Assembly: GCA_947589575.1 (NCBI GenBank)
Contig: CANQBM010000002.1
Span: 124,001 to 188,000, forward strand
Source: an uncultured Clostridia bacterium
GTDB lineage: Bacteria > Bacillota > Clostridia > Oscillospirales > Acutalibacteraceae
Direction of reading: 5' to 3'
DNA length: 64,000 nt
Below, piece by piece: positions 26,189 to 35,280 of this stretch. Made by a program: the position numbers and the translations under genes. The notes under the pieces are model-generated. The model did not search any database. It had not been told where the DNA came from and saw nothing but the letters and a program-made list of their open reading frames with translations. How positions within the stretch are numbered: the first letter of the stretch is position 1; every line of letters starts with the position of its first letter.

Positions 26189-26875
26189 ATGAAAGTAATC
26201 GTATTTGATTTAGGCGGAACTTTAATGGAATTTGAAAATATGCCGCCGTCGTGGGTGGATTATTACAGGCAGGGATTTGAAAACACAGCAAAATCGCTTA
26301 ATGACGGCATATCGGATAAGGACATTGATTTATCCGCTGAAATAATGAAATCATATAACCCGCGTGTGAATTACCGTGAAATCGAGTATACCCCTGAATT
26401 TATATTTGAAAAGTGTTTAAAGCATTGGCAAAGTAATATTGAGCTTGAAAAAGCAATTAAAATTTTCTTTGATGGAATTAATCCCAAAACTGTAATTTAC
26501 AGCGATTCAATAGATATGCTGAAATATTTAAAATCCGACGGATACAGTATTTGTGCGCTTACTGATATTCCGAGCGCTATGCCCGATAATTATTTTAAAG
26601 AAAAAATACCCGAACTATTAAATCATATTGATTTTTATGTTTCCTCACAATCATGCGGATACCGAAAACCGAACATAAAAGGTATTGAAATAATCGCTGA
26701 AAAATACAACGTTGAGCCGGGTGATTTAATATTTGTCGGTGATGAGGAAAAGGACAAACGGCTTGCAAACAAAATCGGATGTGAATTTTATCTGATTGAC
26801 AGAAAGGGTAAAAATAAAAACGCCGATATACACAATATGACAGATTTACTGAATAAATTAGACAAGCGTCATTGA
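26189..26875 (+). CDS. HAD-superfamily hydrolase, second of a tandem pair
   Basis: The 228-residue protein has motif I FDLGGTLMEFE (again Gly in place of the second Asp), motif II ICALTDIPS, motif III SCGYRKPNIKGIEII and motif IV FVGDEEKDKRLANKIG. It is about as long as its neighbour and shares the motif spacing, so the pair probably arose by an old duplication. The two share one promoter and a terminator that overlaps the end of this gene. Substrate unknown. Confidence 0.85.
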   Translation: MKVIVFDLGGTLMEFENMPPSWVDYYRQGFENTAKSLNDGISDKDIDLSAEIMKSYNPRVNYREIEYTPEFIFEKCLKHWQSNIELEKAIKIFFDGINPKTVIYSDSIDMLKYLKSDGYSICALTDIPSAMPDNYFKEKIPELLNHIDFYVSSQSCGYRKPNIKGIEIIAEKYNVEPGDLIFVGDEEKDKRLANKIGCEFYLIDRKGKNKNADIHNMTDLLNKLDKRH

Positions 26876-26896
26876 TACAAAATATCAATGACGCTT
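26864..26896 (+). terminator. terminator after the HAD pair
   Basis: AAGCGTCATTGATA pairs with TATCAATGACGCTT (14 bp, 5-base loop), followed by TCTCATTTTATT. The stop codon of the second HAD gene lies in the left arm. It may also serve the convergent kinase-like gene. Confidence 0.85.
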
Positions 26897-26916
26897 TCTC
26901 ATTTTATTAAACTATT

Positions 26917-27657
26917 TTACTGAAAATCAAAAACATTTACCCACGAGTCAAGGAGTTCCTTTTCCTCAGGTTTATTTTTAACACTCTGAGAACAAGCGAC
27001 AATCGGCATCCACTGCTGAACAAGCTGCTTTGGTATATCCGCCTTTTTACAGAACAGATTGAGATACTTTTCAGCAAGCTCCTTTTTATCTTCAAGGCAG
27101 AATACAAGGTATGTTCTTGCCGCGTCCGCCGAGGCATTGCCCTGAGTAGCGTGCGCCCAGTCGATTATATAATACTCGCCGTCGGGAGTAACAATAATAT
27201 TTGACGGGCAATAATCACCGTGGAGCACCTTTTTATGCGTTTTCATACCCTCAAGACGATTATGGAGGTCAAAACGTACGGTTGCCTCATATGACGAGGC
27301 GCTTATCTTAGCGTGCATTTTATCCTTGATTTTATTGAGGTGAGGCGCTCTCTTTGAATGAATTTCAAGCTGTAAATCGACAAATTTTTCAAGATATTCG
27401 TCTTCCTTGTCAGGATGTTCAGCCATAAGCTCGGAAAGTGTTTTTCCCTCAATATACTCCCTTGTTATCGCCCAGCCCTCATCGGTTTTTGAAACATTAA
27501 GGAGCTTTGGAATTTTAAGACCCGTTTCTTCAACACGGGCGTTGTTAAGCGCCTCATTCAAAATATCCGCCTTGGTAAACGTATCGTCAAAAACCTTGAC
27601 AAGCTTATCGCCGTCACGGTAAATCCTTTTATTTTCTCTTTTTATAATCGTTGCCAT
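26917..27657 (-). CDS. aminoglycoside phosphotransferase/choline kinase-like protein
   Basis: The 246-residue protein has the APH fold: N-lobe IYRDGDKLVKVFDDTF with the ATP-binding Lys, the hinge ITREYIEGKTL, the catalytic loop VLHGDYCPSNIIV (Asp base, Asn metal ligand) and the IDWAHA metal Asp. It resembles the TIGR02172-type family of small APH-like kinases in Clostridia and Fibrobacter, for which no drug resistance is known. The substrate is unknown. Single gene, 60 bases downstream of adhE on the same strand. Confidence 0.82.
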   Translation of the reverse strand: MATIIKRENKRIYRDGDKLVKVFDDTFTKADILNEALNNARVEETGLKIPKLLNVSKTDEGWAITREYIEGKTLSELMAEHPDKEDEYLEKFVDLQLEIHSKRAPHLNKIKDKMHAKISASSYEATVRFDLHNRLEGMKTHKKVLHGDYCPSNIIVTPDGEYYIIDWAHATQGNASADAARTYLVFCLEDKKELAEKYLNLFCKKADIPKQLVQQWMPIVACSQSVKNKPEEKELLDSWVNVFDFQ

Positions 27658-27717
27658 AATGACACACCCCCTGTTTATTTTAGCATAACCTATATAACAT
27701 CTTCAATAAAAATACGA

Positions 27718-30315
27718 TTACTTGCCGTAATATGCTTTCAGGTACATATCCTTAATTTCACTCATTAGAGGAAGTCTCGGATTAGCGCCTGTGCACTGGT
27801 CGTCAAACGCCTGCTCAACCATATCGTCAAGATTATCAAGGAAGTATTTTTCATCAACTCCGTAATCCTTAATAGTCTTTTTTATACCGCAGTATTCCTT
27901 AAGTTCATCAATTTTTTTAATAAGACCTTTAAGCTTTGCCTCATCATTTCTGCCCTTAATACCGAGGGCGTCGGCAATCTGAGCGTAACGTGAAAGCGTT
28001 TTAGGATAATCGTACTGACTGAAAGTACCCATTTTCGCGGGAACATCCGACGCGTTGAATTCAAGGACATAATCAATCATAAGCGCGTTTGCTACTCCGT
28101 GAGGAAGGTGGTGAAAAGCGCCGAGCTTGTGAGCCATTGAATGACATACGCCGAGAAAAGCGTTAGCAAAAGCCATACCCGCCATTGTAGCGGCGTTAGC
28201 CATTTTCTCCCTTGCCACAGGGTCATTAGGACCGTTGTCATAAGCTCTTGGAAGATACTCAAAGATAATCTTAAGCGCCTCCACAGCAAGACCGTCAGTA
28301 TATTCAGTAGCCATCATTGACGCATATGCCTCAAGCGCGTGGGTTACGGCGTCAATACCCGACGCGGCGGTCAATCCCTTTGGAGCGTTCATATGAAGGT
28401 CCGCGTCAACAATCGCCATATTAGGCATAAGCTGATAATCGGCAAGCGGATATTTTGTACCTGTCTTTTCATCAGTAATAACGGCAAACGGAGTAACCTC
28501 TGAGCCTGTGCCTGCCGATGTGGGAACTGCAATAAAATATGCCTTTTCTCCCATTTTAGGAAATGTATAAACTCTTTTGCGGATATCCATAAATCTCATG
28601 GCAAGGTCAAAGAAATCTGCCTCAGGATGCTCATAGAGTACCCACATAATCTTTGCCGCATCCATTGCAGAGCCTCCGCCTACAGCAATAATGCAGTCGG
28701 GTTTAAAAGCGTTAATCTGTGCGGCCCCTTCCTTTGCGCTCGCAAGCGTTGGGTCAGGCTCTACATTGAAGAATGTTGAATGGGTGATACCCATAGAATC
28801 AAGCTTATCGGTAATCGGTTTTGTATAGCCGTTATTATAAAGAAATGAGTCTGTAACAATAAATACTTTCTTCTTGCCCATAACTGTTTTCAACTCATCA
28901 AGAGCTACAGGCAGACAGCCTTTTTTGATATAAACCTTTTCAGGCGCTCTGAACCAAAGCATATTTTCCCTTCTTTCCGCAACAGTCTTGATATTGAGCA
29001 GATGCTTGACACCTACGTTATCCGATACCGAGTTACCGCCCCACGAACCGCAACCGAGAGTAAGTGACGGAGCGAGGTCAAAATTATAAAGGTCACCGAT
29101 ACCGCCGAAGGAAGAAGGCGTATTAACAAGAATACGGCAGGTCTTCATACGATGCGCGAATTCCTCAAGCTTTGCTCTTTCGGTCATTTCATTAAGATAA
29201 ACCGAAGAGGTATGACCGTAACCGCCGTCAGCAATAAGGCGGTCCGCTTTTTCAAGCGCGTCGCTGAAACTTTCGCTCTTATACATAGCGAGAACGGGAG
29301 AGAGCTTTTCGTGGGCGAACTCCTCGCTTATATCAACCGACTCCACCTCGCCTATAAGTATTTTTGTTTCTTCAGGAACCTTTACACCTGCAAGCGACGC
29401 TATTTTTACAGGACTTTGTCCTACGATTTTCGCATTAAGCGAGCCGTTTATTATAATTGTTTTACGCACCTTGTCAAGCTCGTCACCCTTAAGAAAATAA
29501 CAGCCTCTGTCCTCAAATTCCTTGCATACTGCCTTGTATATTTTTTTATCAACAATACATGACTGCTCAGACGCGCATATCATACCGTTGTCAAAAGTTT
29601 TTGAATGAATAATTGAATTGACAGCCTTGAGGATATCCGCGCTTTCATCAATAATTGCCGGTGTGTTTCCCGCTCCGACTCCGAGCGCAGGCTTGCCGCT
29701 TGAATATGCAGCCTTAACCATACCCGGACCGCCTGTTGCGAGAATGATGTCAGCCTCCTTCATAACAAGGTTTGTCATATCAAGCGAAGGGGCATCAATC
29801 CAAGAGATAATTCCCTCGGGAGCACCTGCCTCAATGGCGGCATCAAGAACTATTTTAGCAGCCGCGGCGGTTGAATTCTTTGCTCTCGGATGAGGAGAGA
29901 TGATAATACCGTTTCTTGTTTTAAGGGCTATAAGTGTCTTGAATATAGCTGTTGAGGTCGGGTTAGTCGTCGGAATAACAGCGGCGATTACACCTATTGG
30001 CTCCGCGATTCTCATTGTGCCGTATGCCTTATTCTCTTCAATAATACCGCAGGTCTTTGTGTTTTTATACTTATTATAAATATACTCGGCGGCATAGTGG
30101 TTTTTTATTACCTTATCCTCAACAACTCCCATTCCTGTTTCCTCAACCGCCATTTTTGCAAGCGGTATTCTCGCCATATTAGCAGCCTTTGCGGCAGCGA
30201 GAAAGATTTTATCAACCTGTTCCTGAGAATATGTTGAAAATTCCTTTTGAGCCGCGCGGACTCTTGCAAGCTCCGCCTCAAGCTTTTTAACAGTGTCAAT
30301 GACTTCTCTTGTCAT
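27718..30315 (-). CDS. adhE: bifunctional acetaldehyde-CoA/alcohol dehydrogenase
   Basis: Start at 30315 (MTREVIDTVKKLEAELARV, 865 residues) is chosen because GGAGG lies 8 bases upstream; the upstream in-frame ATG at 30330 overlaps that site. The N-terminal aldehyde dehydrogenase half has catalytic Cys in FDNGMICASEQS. The C-terminal iron alcohol dehydrogenase has the NAD loop IAVGGGSAMDAAK and iron ligands in HALEAY and CHSMAHKLGAFHHLPHG. It reduces acetyl-CoA to ethanol and regenerates NAD+, matching the nearby pyruvate formate-lyase that makes acetyl-CoA. A Rex-like site lies upstream. Confidence 0.97.
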   Translation of the reverse strand: MTREVIDTVKKLEAELARVRAAQKEFSTYSQEQVDKIFLAAAKAANMARIPLAKMAVEETGMGVVEDKVIKNHYAAEYIYNKYKNTKTCGIIEENKAYGTMRIAEPIGVIAAVIPTTNPTSTAIFKTLIALKTRNGIIISPHPRAKNSTAAAAKIVLDAAIEAGAPEGIISWIDAPSLDMTNLVMKEADIILATGGPGMVKAAYSSGKPALGVGAGNTPAIIDESADILKAVNSIIHSKTFDNGMICASEQSCIVDKKIYKAVCKEFEDRGCYFLKGDELDKVRKTIIINGSLNAKIVGQSPVKIASLAGVKVPEETKILIGEVESVDISEEFAHEKLSPVLAMYKSESFSDALEKADRLIADGGYGHTSSVYLNEMTERAKLEEFAHRMKTCRILVNTPSSFGGIGDLYNFDLAPSLTLGCGSWGGNSVSDNVGVKHLLNIKTVAERRENMLWFRAPEKVYIKKGCLPVALDELKTVMGKKKVFIVTDSFLYNNGYTKPITDKLDSMGITHSTFFNVEPDPTLASAKEGAAQINAFKPDCIIAVGGGSAMDAAKIMWVLYEHPEADFFDLAMRFMDIRKRVYTFPKMGEKAYFIAVPTSAGTGSEVTPFAVITDEKTGTKYPLADYQLMPNMAIVDADLHMNAPKGLTAASGIDAVTHALEAYASMMATEYTDGLAVEALKIIFEYLPRAYDNGPNDPVAREKMANAATMAGMAFANAFLGVCHSMAHKLGAFHHLPHGVANALMIDYVLEFNASDVPAKMGTFSQYDYPKTLSRYAQIADALGIKGRNDEAKLKGLIKKIDELKEYCGIKKTIKDYGVDEKYFLDNLDDMVEQAFDDQCTGANPRLPLMSEIKDMYLKAYYGK

Positions 30316-30490
30316 TATCTCTACCTCCATATACGCATATCATTCGTTAAATAATTAACAATTTTATTGCTCATATAATAATATTACAAAAAAGAAATTT
30401 CAATATTATTTCCTAAAATTCTCCAAATATAATAAAAACGATAAAACTATAACAATTATTTTGTGCGTATTTTCTTGATTATTTTATATA

Positions 30491-30508
30491 TTGTTAAGTT
30501 TTTGCCAA
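30491..30508 (-). promoter_or_regulatory. Rex-like redox operator over a candidate adhE promoter
   Basis: TTGTTAAGTTTTTGCCAA matches the clostridial Rex consensus TTGTTAA-N4-TTAACAA at 12 of 14 fixed positions. On the minus strand TTGGCA (30508-30503) is a good -35 with TAAAAT 16 bases on, so bound Rex would block the polymerase. Rex represses adhE when NADH is low in Clostridia. The match is by eye and the leader to the adhE start is long (about 160 bases). Confidence 0.45.
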
Positions 30509-30560
30509 TATTATTTATATATGTAACATAGTTAAAAAATGCTATTATTTATAATATTAT

Positions 30561-30600
30561 ACACAAAAACAGCCGATTTAATCACCGGCTGTTTTTGTGT
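30561..30600 (-). terminator. terminator of the pfl operon, inside the pflA 3' end
   Basis: ACACAAAAACAGCCG pairs exactly with CGGCTGTTTTTGTGT (15 bp). On the minus strand the U-run is within the second arm. The pflA stop codon lies in the loop, so the last codons of pflA (YTKTAG) double as the first arm. Confidence 0.88.
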
Positions 30601-31306
30601 ATAAGCATCTGTTAAGATATGACTGCAGATTATCAAGCCTATCCTTTGAAAGGGGCGCGATGTTTTTTAAAGGATTTTCAATTCCTAAATTTTCATACTT
30701 GAAAAATCCCATTGTATGAAACGCAAGAAGCTCATATTTTTCAAATTTAAATTGCTTAGAAAACTCAGCGTATTTTTTTATGCTCTGTTCATTATCATTA
30801 ATATCAGGAATAATAACTGTTCTGAGCCACAGCCTTATACCGTTTTCAGAGCAGTATTTTCCCACAGCGATAAAATTATCAAAATTTCCTTTTGTATATT
30901 TTTTATAGCTGTCTCTGTCAAAAAATTTAACATCTAATATTACGAGCTCCGCACCGTCAAGAGCGGCTTTCACATCATCCGTCAGCGGTACGCTGCCAGA
31001 GGTATCAATATCATAATTGATACCCTCTTCTTTAAGCAGTCCTCCGGTTTCAACAATAAACTTTGCGTTTAAAAGAGGCTCACCGCCTGAAAAAGTAACT
31101 CCACCGCCGTTTTTAAAATAAGGCTTGTACCTTTTTATTTTTTTTACAAGGTCGGCGGCGGACCATTCTCTGCTCGACTTGAACCAAGTATCAGGATTGT
31201 GACAATATGCACACCTGAGCGGACAGCCGGTAAAAAACACCGCGTAGCGTATACCCTCTCCGTCAAGCGCCGCCATAGATTCAAAGGAATGAATATCAGC
31301 TTTCAT
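30578..31306 (-). CDS. pflA: pyruvate formate-lyase activating enzyme
   Basis: The 242-residue radical SAM enzyme has the cluster motif C28-x3-C32-x2-C35 (GCPLRCAYCHNP) and the GGE SAM-binding motif (VTFSGGEPLLN). It makes the glycyl radical on PflB using S-adenosylmethionine and a [4Fe-4S] cluster. It starts 6 bases after the pflB stop and ends in the terminator stem. All expected residues are present. Confidence 0.96.
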   Translation of the reverse strand: MKADIHSFESMAALDGEGIRYAVFFTGCPLRCAYCHNPDTWFKSSREWSAADLVKKIKRYKPYFKNGGGVTFSGGEPLLNAKFIVETGGLLKEEGINYDIDTSGSVPLTDDVKAALDGAELVILDVKFFDRDSYKKYTKGNFDNFIAVGKYCSENGIRLWLRTVIIPDINDNEQSIKKYAEFSKQFKFEKYELLAFHTMGFFKYENLGIENPLKNIAPLSKDRLDNLQSYLNRCLYTKTAGD

Positions 31307-31311
31307 TTTAT

Positions 31312-33540
31312 TTACATTGATGTGTGGAAGGTTCTTGAAATAACCTCCTCCTGTTTCTCTCTTGTAAGTTTGTTAAAGTTTACCGCATAACCGCTTACAC
31401 GGATTGTGAGCGAAGGGTAAAGCGTCGGGTCGTTCATTGCCGCAATAAGCTTTTCACGGTTAAGAACATTTACGTTAAGATGATGGGCATCCTGAGCAAA
31501 ATATCCGTCAAGCATTGTTGTAAGATGTTCAATCTGTTCCCGCTTATTCTTACCGAGCGTATCGGGAGTTATCGAAAAGGTATTTGAAATACCGTCCTGA
31601 CAGCAGGCATAATCAAGCTTAGCAACTGAATTGAGCGAGGCAAGAGCACCCTCCGCGTCTCTGCCGTGCATCGGATTGGCACCCGGAGCAAAAGGCTCGC
31701 CTGCCTTACGTCCGTCGGGAGTCGCGCCCGTCTTTTTACCGTACATTACATTTGATGTGATTGTGAGAATTGAAAGTGTGTGCTTTGCTCCTCTGTACGC
31801 CGGAGTTTTGCAAAGCTCCTTATAGAAATACTCTATAAGTTCCTTACCTATAAGGTCAACTCTGTCGTCATCGTTGCCGTATTTCGGAAACTCACCCTCA
31901 ACCTTAAAATCATTTATGATACCGCGTTCGTCCTTAATCGGCGTTACCTTTGCATATTTGATTGCGGAAAGCGAGTCAGTCGCAACAGACATACCCGATA
32001 CGCCGAACGCCATAAGCCTTTCAACATCTGTATCGTGCAGGGACATCATAAGCCTTTCATATGCGTATTTATCGTGCATATAGTGAATAACATTCATTGT
32101 ATTGACATATAGCTTTGCCATCCATGAAAGATATTTTTTATACGCGGTAAGCACTTTGTCATAATCAAGTACCTTTTCCTCAAATACCTCGCCCTCGGGA
32201 GCAATCTGCTCGCCTTCTATTTCATCCTTACCGCCGTTAAGCGCCATAAGAAGAACCTTTGCTAAATTGCACCTTGCACCGAAGAACTGCATCTGCTTAC
32301 CCATTTTCATTGCCGATACACAGCAGGCAATAGCGTAATCGTCACCAAACAGTCTTCTCATAACGTCATCATTTTCATACTGAATAGAGTCGGTATCTAT
32401 TGAAACCTGAGCGCAGAAATCCTTAAATCCCTGAGGAAGATGCTCGGACCAGAGGACTGTAATATTCGGTTCGGCAGACGGACCGAGGTTATAGAGTGTC
32501 TGAAGGACGCGGAACGAAGTCTTTGAGCACATCGACTTGCCCTCACCCGTCACGCCTGCAAGTGCAAGCGTTACCCACACAGGGTCGCCCGCAAACAAAT
32601 CGTTATATTCGGGAGTGCGAAGATGACGTACTAAACGAAGTTTCAGTACAAGATCATCAATCAATTCCTGAGCTCCTTTTTCATCAAGAACGCCCTCGGC
32701 AAAATCCCTTTCAATATAACAGTCAATAAATTCAGCTATTCTTCCTATTGAGTTAGCAGCGCCGTTCTGTTCCTTAATTGCGCCGAGATAGCCGAAATAA
32801 AGCCATTGTATAGCCTCTTTTGCATTTTCGGCAGGCTTTGAAATATCATAGCCGTAATCAAGCGCAAGTCCTTTAAGCTGATTCATAAAATCAAGCTGTT
32901 TTGAAAGGTCCTCAAGAAGATGGATTGTTTCCTCATCAAGAACATCCGCCTCACCGATTTTATTCTTATCGGCTTTTTTCTGCTCAATAAGATAATCCAT
33001 ACCGTAAAGAGCGACTCTGCGGTAATCGCCTATAATTCTTCCTCTTGCATAAGCGTCGGGAAGCCCTGTAAGAATACCTGCGTGGCGCGCTTTTTTCATT
33101 GTATCAGTATATGCGCGGAACACGCCCGTGTTATGGGTTGTCCTATAGATAAATTCATCCTTAACTTTATCGGAAATTTCATAGCCGTAGGCACGGCAGG
33201 CCTGGACGGCATTTCTGTATCCGGCAAACGGCGAAACGCCTCTTTTAAGCGGTTCATCTGTTTGCAGTCCTACGATAATATCCTTTTCCCTGTCAATATA
33301 TCCGGGCTTGTGTGAGAGAATAGAAAGCACCTTTTCGGTATCAATATCAAGCACTCCGCCGTTTTCATTTTCCTTAATTAAAAGTTCCTTCACCTTTTCA
33401 AGAACATCCTTTGTTCTTTGAGTAGGACCTTCAAGAAATGAAGCATCTCCGTCATAAGCAGTATAATTCAATTTAATAAAATTACTTACGTTGATTTCAT
33501 CACACCATACGCCCTCTTTAAAATTTCTCCAAGCGTTCAT
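31312..33540 (-). CDS. pflB: formate C-acetyltransferase (pyruvate formate-lyase)
   Basis: The 742-residue enzyme cleaves pyruvate with CoA to acetyl-CoA and formate under anaerobic conditions. The catalytic pair Cys406-Cys407 lies in [13 protein letters not shown] and the glycyl radical Gly717 in [12 protein letters not shown], 25 residues from the C-terminus. Length and both motifs match true PFL rather than a diol dehydratase. It sits between a DUF134 regulator gene (38 bases upstream) and pflA (6 bases downstream), so all three are probably one operon. Confidence 0.97.
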   Translation of the reverse strand: MNAWRNFKEGVWCDEINVSNFIKLNYTAYDGDASFLEGPTQRTKDVLEKVKELLIKENENGGVLDIDTEKVLSILSHKPGYIDREKDIIVGLQTDEPLKRGVSPFAGYRNAVQACRAYGYEISDKVKDEFIYRTTHNTGVFRAYTDTMKKARHAGILTGLPDAYARGRIIGDYRRVALYGMDYLIEQKKADKNKIGEADVLDEETIHLLEDLSKQLDFMNQLKGLALDYGYDISKPAENAKEAIQWLYFGYLGAIKEQNGAANSIGRIAEFIDCYIERDFAEGVLDEKGAQELIDDLVLKLRLVRHLRTPEYNDLFAGDPVWVTLALAGVTGEGKSMCSKTSFRVLQTLYNLGPSAEPNITVLWSEHLPQGFKDFCAQVSIDTDSIQYENDDVMRRLFGDDYAIACCVSAMKMGKQMQFFGARCNLAKVLLMALNGGKDEIEGEQIAPEGEVFEEKVLDYDKVLTAYKKYLSWMAKLYVNTMNVIHYMHDKYAYERLMMSLHDTDVERLMAFGVSGMSVATDSLSAIKYAKVTPIKDERGIINDFKVEGEFPKYGNDDDRVDLIGKELIEYFYKELCKTPAYRGAKHTLSILTITSNVMYGKKTGATPDGRKAGEPFAPGANPMHGRDAEGALASLNSVAKLDYACCQDGISNTFSITPDTLGKNKREQIEHLTTMLDGYFAQDAHHLNVNVLNREKLIAAMNDPTLYPSLTIRVSGYAVNFNKLTREKQEEVISRTFHTSM

Positions 33541-33578
33541 AATTTTCCTCCTGTATAAATCACATTAAAACAAACAAA

Positions 33579-33989
33579 CTAATTATGCTGAATCAAATAA
33601 CATTCCTTGCCGGGCTCGTGAAAAATCCCGATACATCTGTCACAGTCGCCGTGCCTGCACCTTAAACACCTGTTCTTTCCGCATTGACCGCAGCAATGTT
33701 TTGAATTAGTACAAAGTTCATAATCTCCGCCGTCAATCTTAAGCGGTTTGCAGTTTACAATCGAATCGGAAATTTTATAGCGCGCGTTATCATAAATTGC
33801 AGTAATAGTTGATCGGGCAACCTGCATCTGCTTAGCGCACTCCTGCTGAGTTAATCCGACATAATCTATTAATCTTAAAGCCTCATATTCATCGACAGTA
33901 ATATTTACGGTTTCCTTATCGCTGTCGTCATTAAATTTTATTATGCCGGGCGCCGAGCACACTCGCCTGCTCTTTTTTGGGCGTGCCAT
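33579..33989 (-). CDS. DUF134 (UPF0251) family helix-turn-helix protein
   Basis: Start at 33989 (MARPKKSRRVCSAPG, 136 residues) is preferred because GAGGTG precedes it; the frame also has an ATG four codons earlier that overlaps that site. The core has a sigma-70 region 4-like HTH: VDEYEALRLIDYVGLTQQECAKQM followed by QVARSTITAIYDNARYKI. The C-terminal tail is Cys-rich (HCCGQCGKNRCLRCRHGDCDRC), a possible iron or zinc site. The gene leads into pflB, and a 24-bp perfect palindrome covers its promoter, suggesting it controls itself and the pfl genes in response to metal or redox state. That role is inferred. Confidence 0.82.
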   Translation of the reverse strand: MARPKKSRRVCSAPGIIKFNDDSDKETVNITVDEYEALRLIDYVGLTQQECAKQMQVARSTITAIYDNARYKISDSIVNCKPLKIDGGDYELCTNSKHCCGQCGKNRCLRCRHGDCDRCIGIFHEPGKECYLIQHN

Positions 33990-34035
33990 TTTGCACCTCA
34001 TTTCACGTTATTTTATTATTTGCTATTATAACTCT

Positions 34036-34068
34036 ATTATACATAATTATTGACATATGTCAATAATT
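34036..34068 (-). promoter_or_regulatory. promoter with a 24-bp perfect palindrome before DUF134-pflB-pflA
   Basis: On the minus strand TTGACA (34063-34058), 16 bases, TATAAT (34041-34036). The -35 box is one arm of a perfect palindrome, centre TTGACATATGTCAA, spanning 34045-34068. Any protein bound there would cover the -35. The core resembles Crp/Fnr-type sites (TTGAC-N4-GTCAA) but could be the DUF134 protein's own operator. Confidence 0.7.
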
Positions 34069-34120
34069 AATAAGCTTTTTTATTTGAAAATAATATAAAA
34101 TTTAACACAAAAATAAAAAA

Positions 34121-34152
34121 TGAGCTATCTCAAGTTTTATTTGAGATAGCCC
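34121..34152 (-). terminator. terminator after ferredoxin
   Basis: GCTATCTCAA (34124-34133) pairs with TTGAGATAGC (34141-34150) over a 7-base loop; on the minus strand TCATTTTTTATTTTT follows. Confidence 0.85.
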
Positions 34153-34173
34153 ACTTTATTTATGGATATTTTA

Positions 34174-34344
34174 TTATGCCTGTGCAGGAGCGCTTACAGG
34201 GCAAACGCTTTCGCACGCACCACACTCAATACAAGTAGCAGCGTCGATAACAAACTTGCCGTCACCCTCTGAAATTGCGCTTACAGGACATTCACCTGCG
34301 CACGCGCCGCATGAAATACAATCCTCAGAAATTGCATATGCCAT
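34174..34344 (-). CDS. 2[4Fe-4S] ferredoxin
   Basis: Start at 34344 (MAYAISEDCISCGACAGECP) follows GGAGGTG by 8 bases; an upstream in-frame start adds six residues but overlaps that site. The 56-residue clostridial-type ferredoxin has two CxxCxxCxxxCP sets (CISCGACAGECP and CIECGACESVCP), each holding a [4Fe-4S] cluster with the last Cys crossing over. It carries low-potential electrons for pyruvate oxidation or hydrogenase. Single-gene unit. Confidence 0.96.
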   Translation of the reverse strand: MAYAISEDCISCGACAGECPVSAISEGDGKFVIDAATCIECGACESVCPVSAPAQA

Positions 34345-34415
34345 TATAGATACACCTCCCACATCAATCTTCTACAACTAATATAACAGTATGCCTCAAA
34401 AAAATCAAGTTATTT

Positions 34416-35264
34416 TTATTCTTTTGCCTTATTTTCTTTATGGTAATTCGAGTCATCTTTAACAACTGTTACCTCTTCCCTGTCAACAACAACCGGAAGC
34501 CCTTCCGGAGACTTGTCAAGCTGAACCTTCAGCTTGCCTGTTAAAAGAGACACGTCAACAACGACTCCCCTGCCCTCACGACAATCAACAACAGCGCCTT
34601 TCTTCGGAGTAATCTTTTGCAGATACTCATATGAATTCTGCTCATATTTCAAACAGCACATAAGTCTGCCGCAGGTACCGCTGATTTTACTCGGCGCAAG
34701 CGACAAGCCCTGGTCCTTTGCCATTTTAATAGTAACCGAATGAAAATCATCAAGAAAAGTTGAACAGCAAAACGGTCTTCCGCAAATACCAAGACCGCCG
34801 AGAAGACGGCTCTCGTCGCGCACACCTATTTGCCTAAGCTCGATTCTTGTGTGAAAATGCGAACCTAAATCCTTAACAAGTTCCCTGAAATCGACCCTGC
34901 CCTCCGCTGTAAAATAAAAAATAATCTTTGACCTGTCAAAAGAATATTCAGCGTCCGTCAGATACATTTCAAGATTATGGGCTTGTATTTTTTCTGCGCA
35001 CACAGCAAGAGCTTCTTTTTCAAGCTTTTTATTTTCCTCAAGAATTTTCAAATCCTCGTCTGAAGCAATTCTTTTAACGGGCTTAAGCGGTGCGACGACC
35101 TCGCTGTCATCAACCTCTTTTACCGACGTCTGCGCCGTTGCGCACTCAATACCCTTTGAGGTTTCAAGCACAAGAGTCTGTCCTTTTTTTATATCAAGGC
35201 CCTGCGGGTCAAAGTAATAGGTCTTGCCTGTGTCCTTAAAACGAACACCAACAACCTTTGTCAT
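34416..35264 (-). CDS. ricT: PSP1-domain protein RicT/YaaT
   Basis: The 282-residue protein has the PSP1 core: GVRFKDTGKTYYFDP at the start, VDFRELVKDLGSHFHTRIELRQIGVRDESRLLGG, and the Cys pairs ICGRPFCCSTFL and GTCGRLMCCLKYE that bind a [4Fe-4S] cluster in the RicAFT complex. In Bacillus RicT with RicA and RicF (YlbF, YmcA) helps RNase Y mature mRNAs and affects biofilm and sporulation. It follows holB and darA as in B. subtilis yaaQ-holB-yaaT. Confidence 0.93.
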   Translation of the reverse strand: MTKVVGVRFKDTGKTYYFDPQGLDIKKGQTLVLETSKGIECATAQTSVKEVDDSEVVAPLKPVKRIASDEDLKILEENKKLEKEALAVCAEKIQAHNLEMYLTDAEYSFDRSKIIFYFTAEGRVDFRELVKDLGSHFHTRIELRQIGVRDESRLLGGLGICGRPFCCSTFLDDFHSVTIKMAKDQGLSLAPSKISGTCGRLMCCLKYEQNSYEYLQKITPKKGAVVDCREGRGVVVDVSLLTGKLKVQLDKSPEGLPVVVDREEVTVVKDDSNYHKENKAKE

Positions 35265-35280
35265 TTATATATCCTCCATA

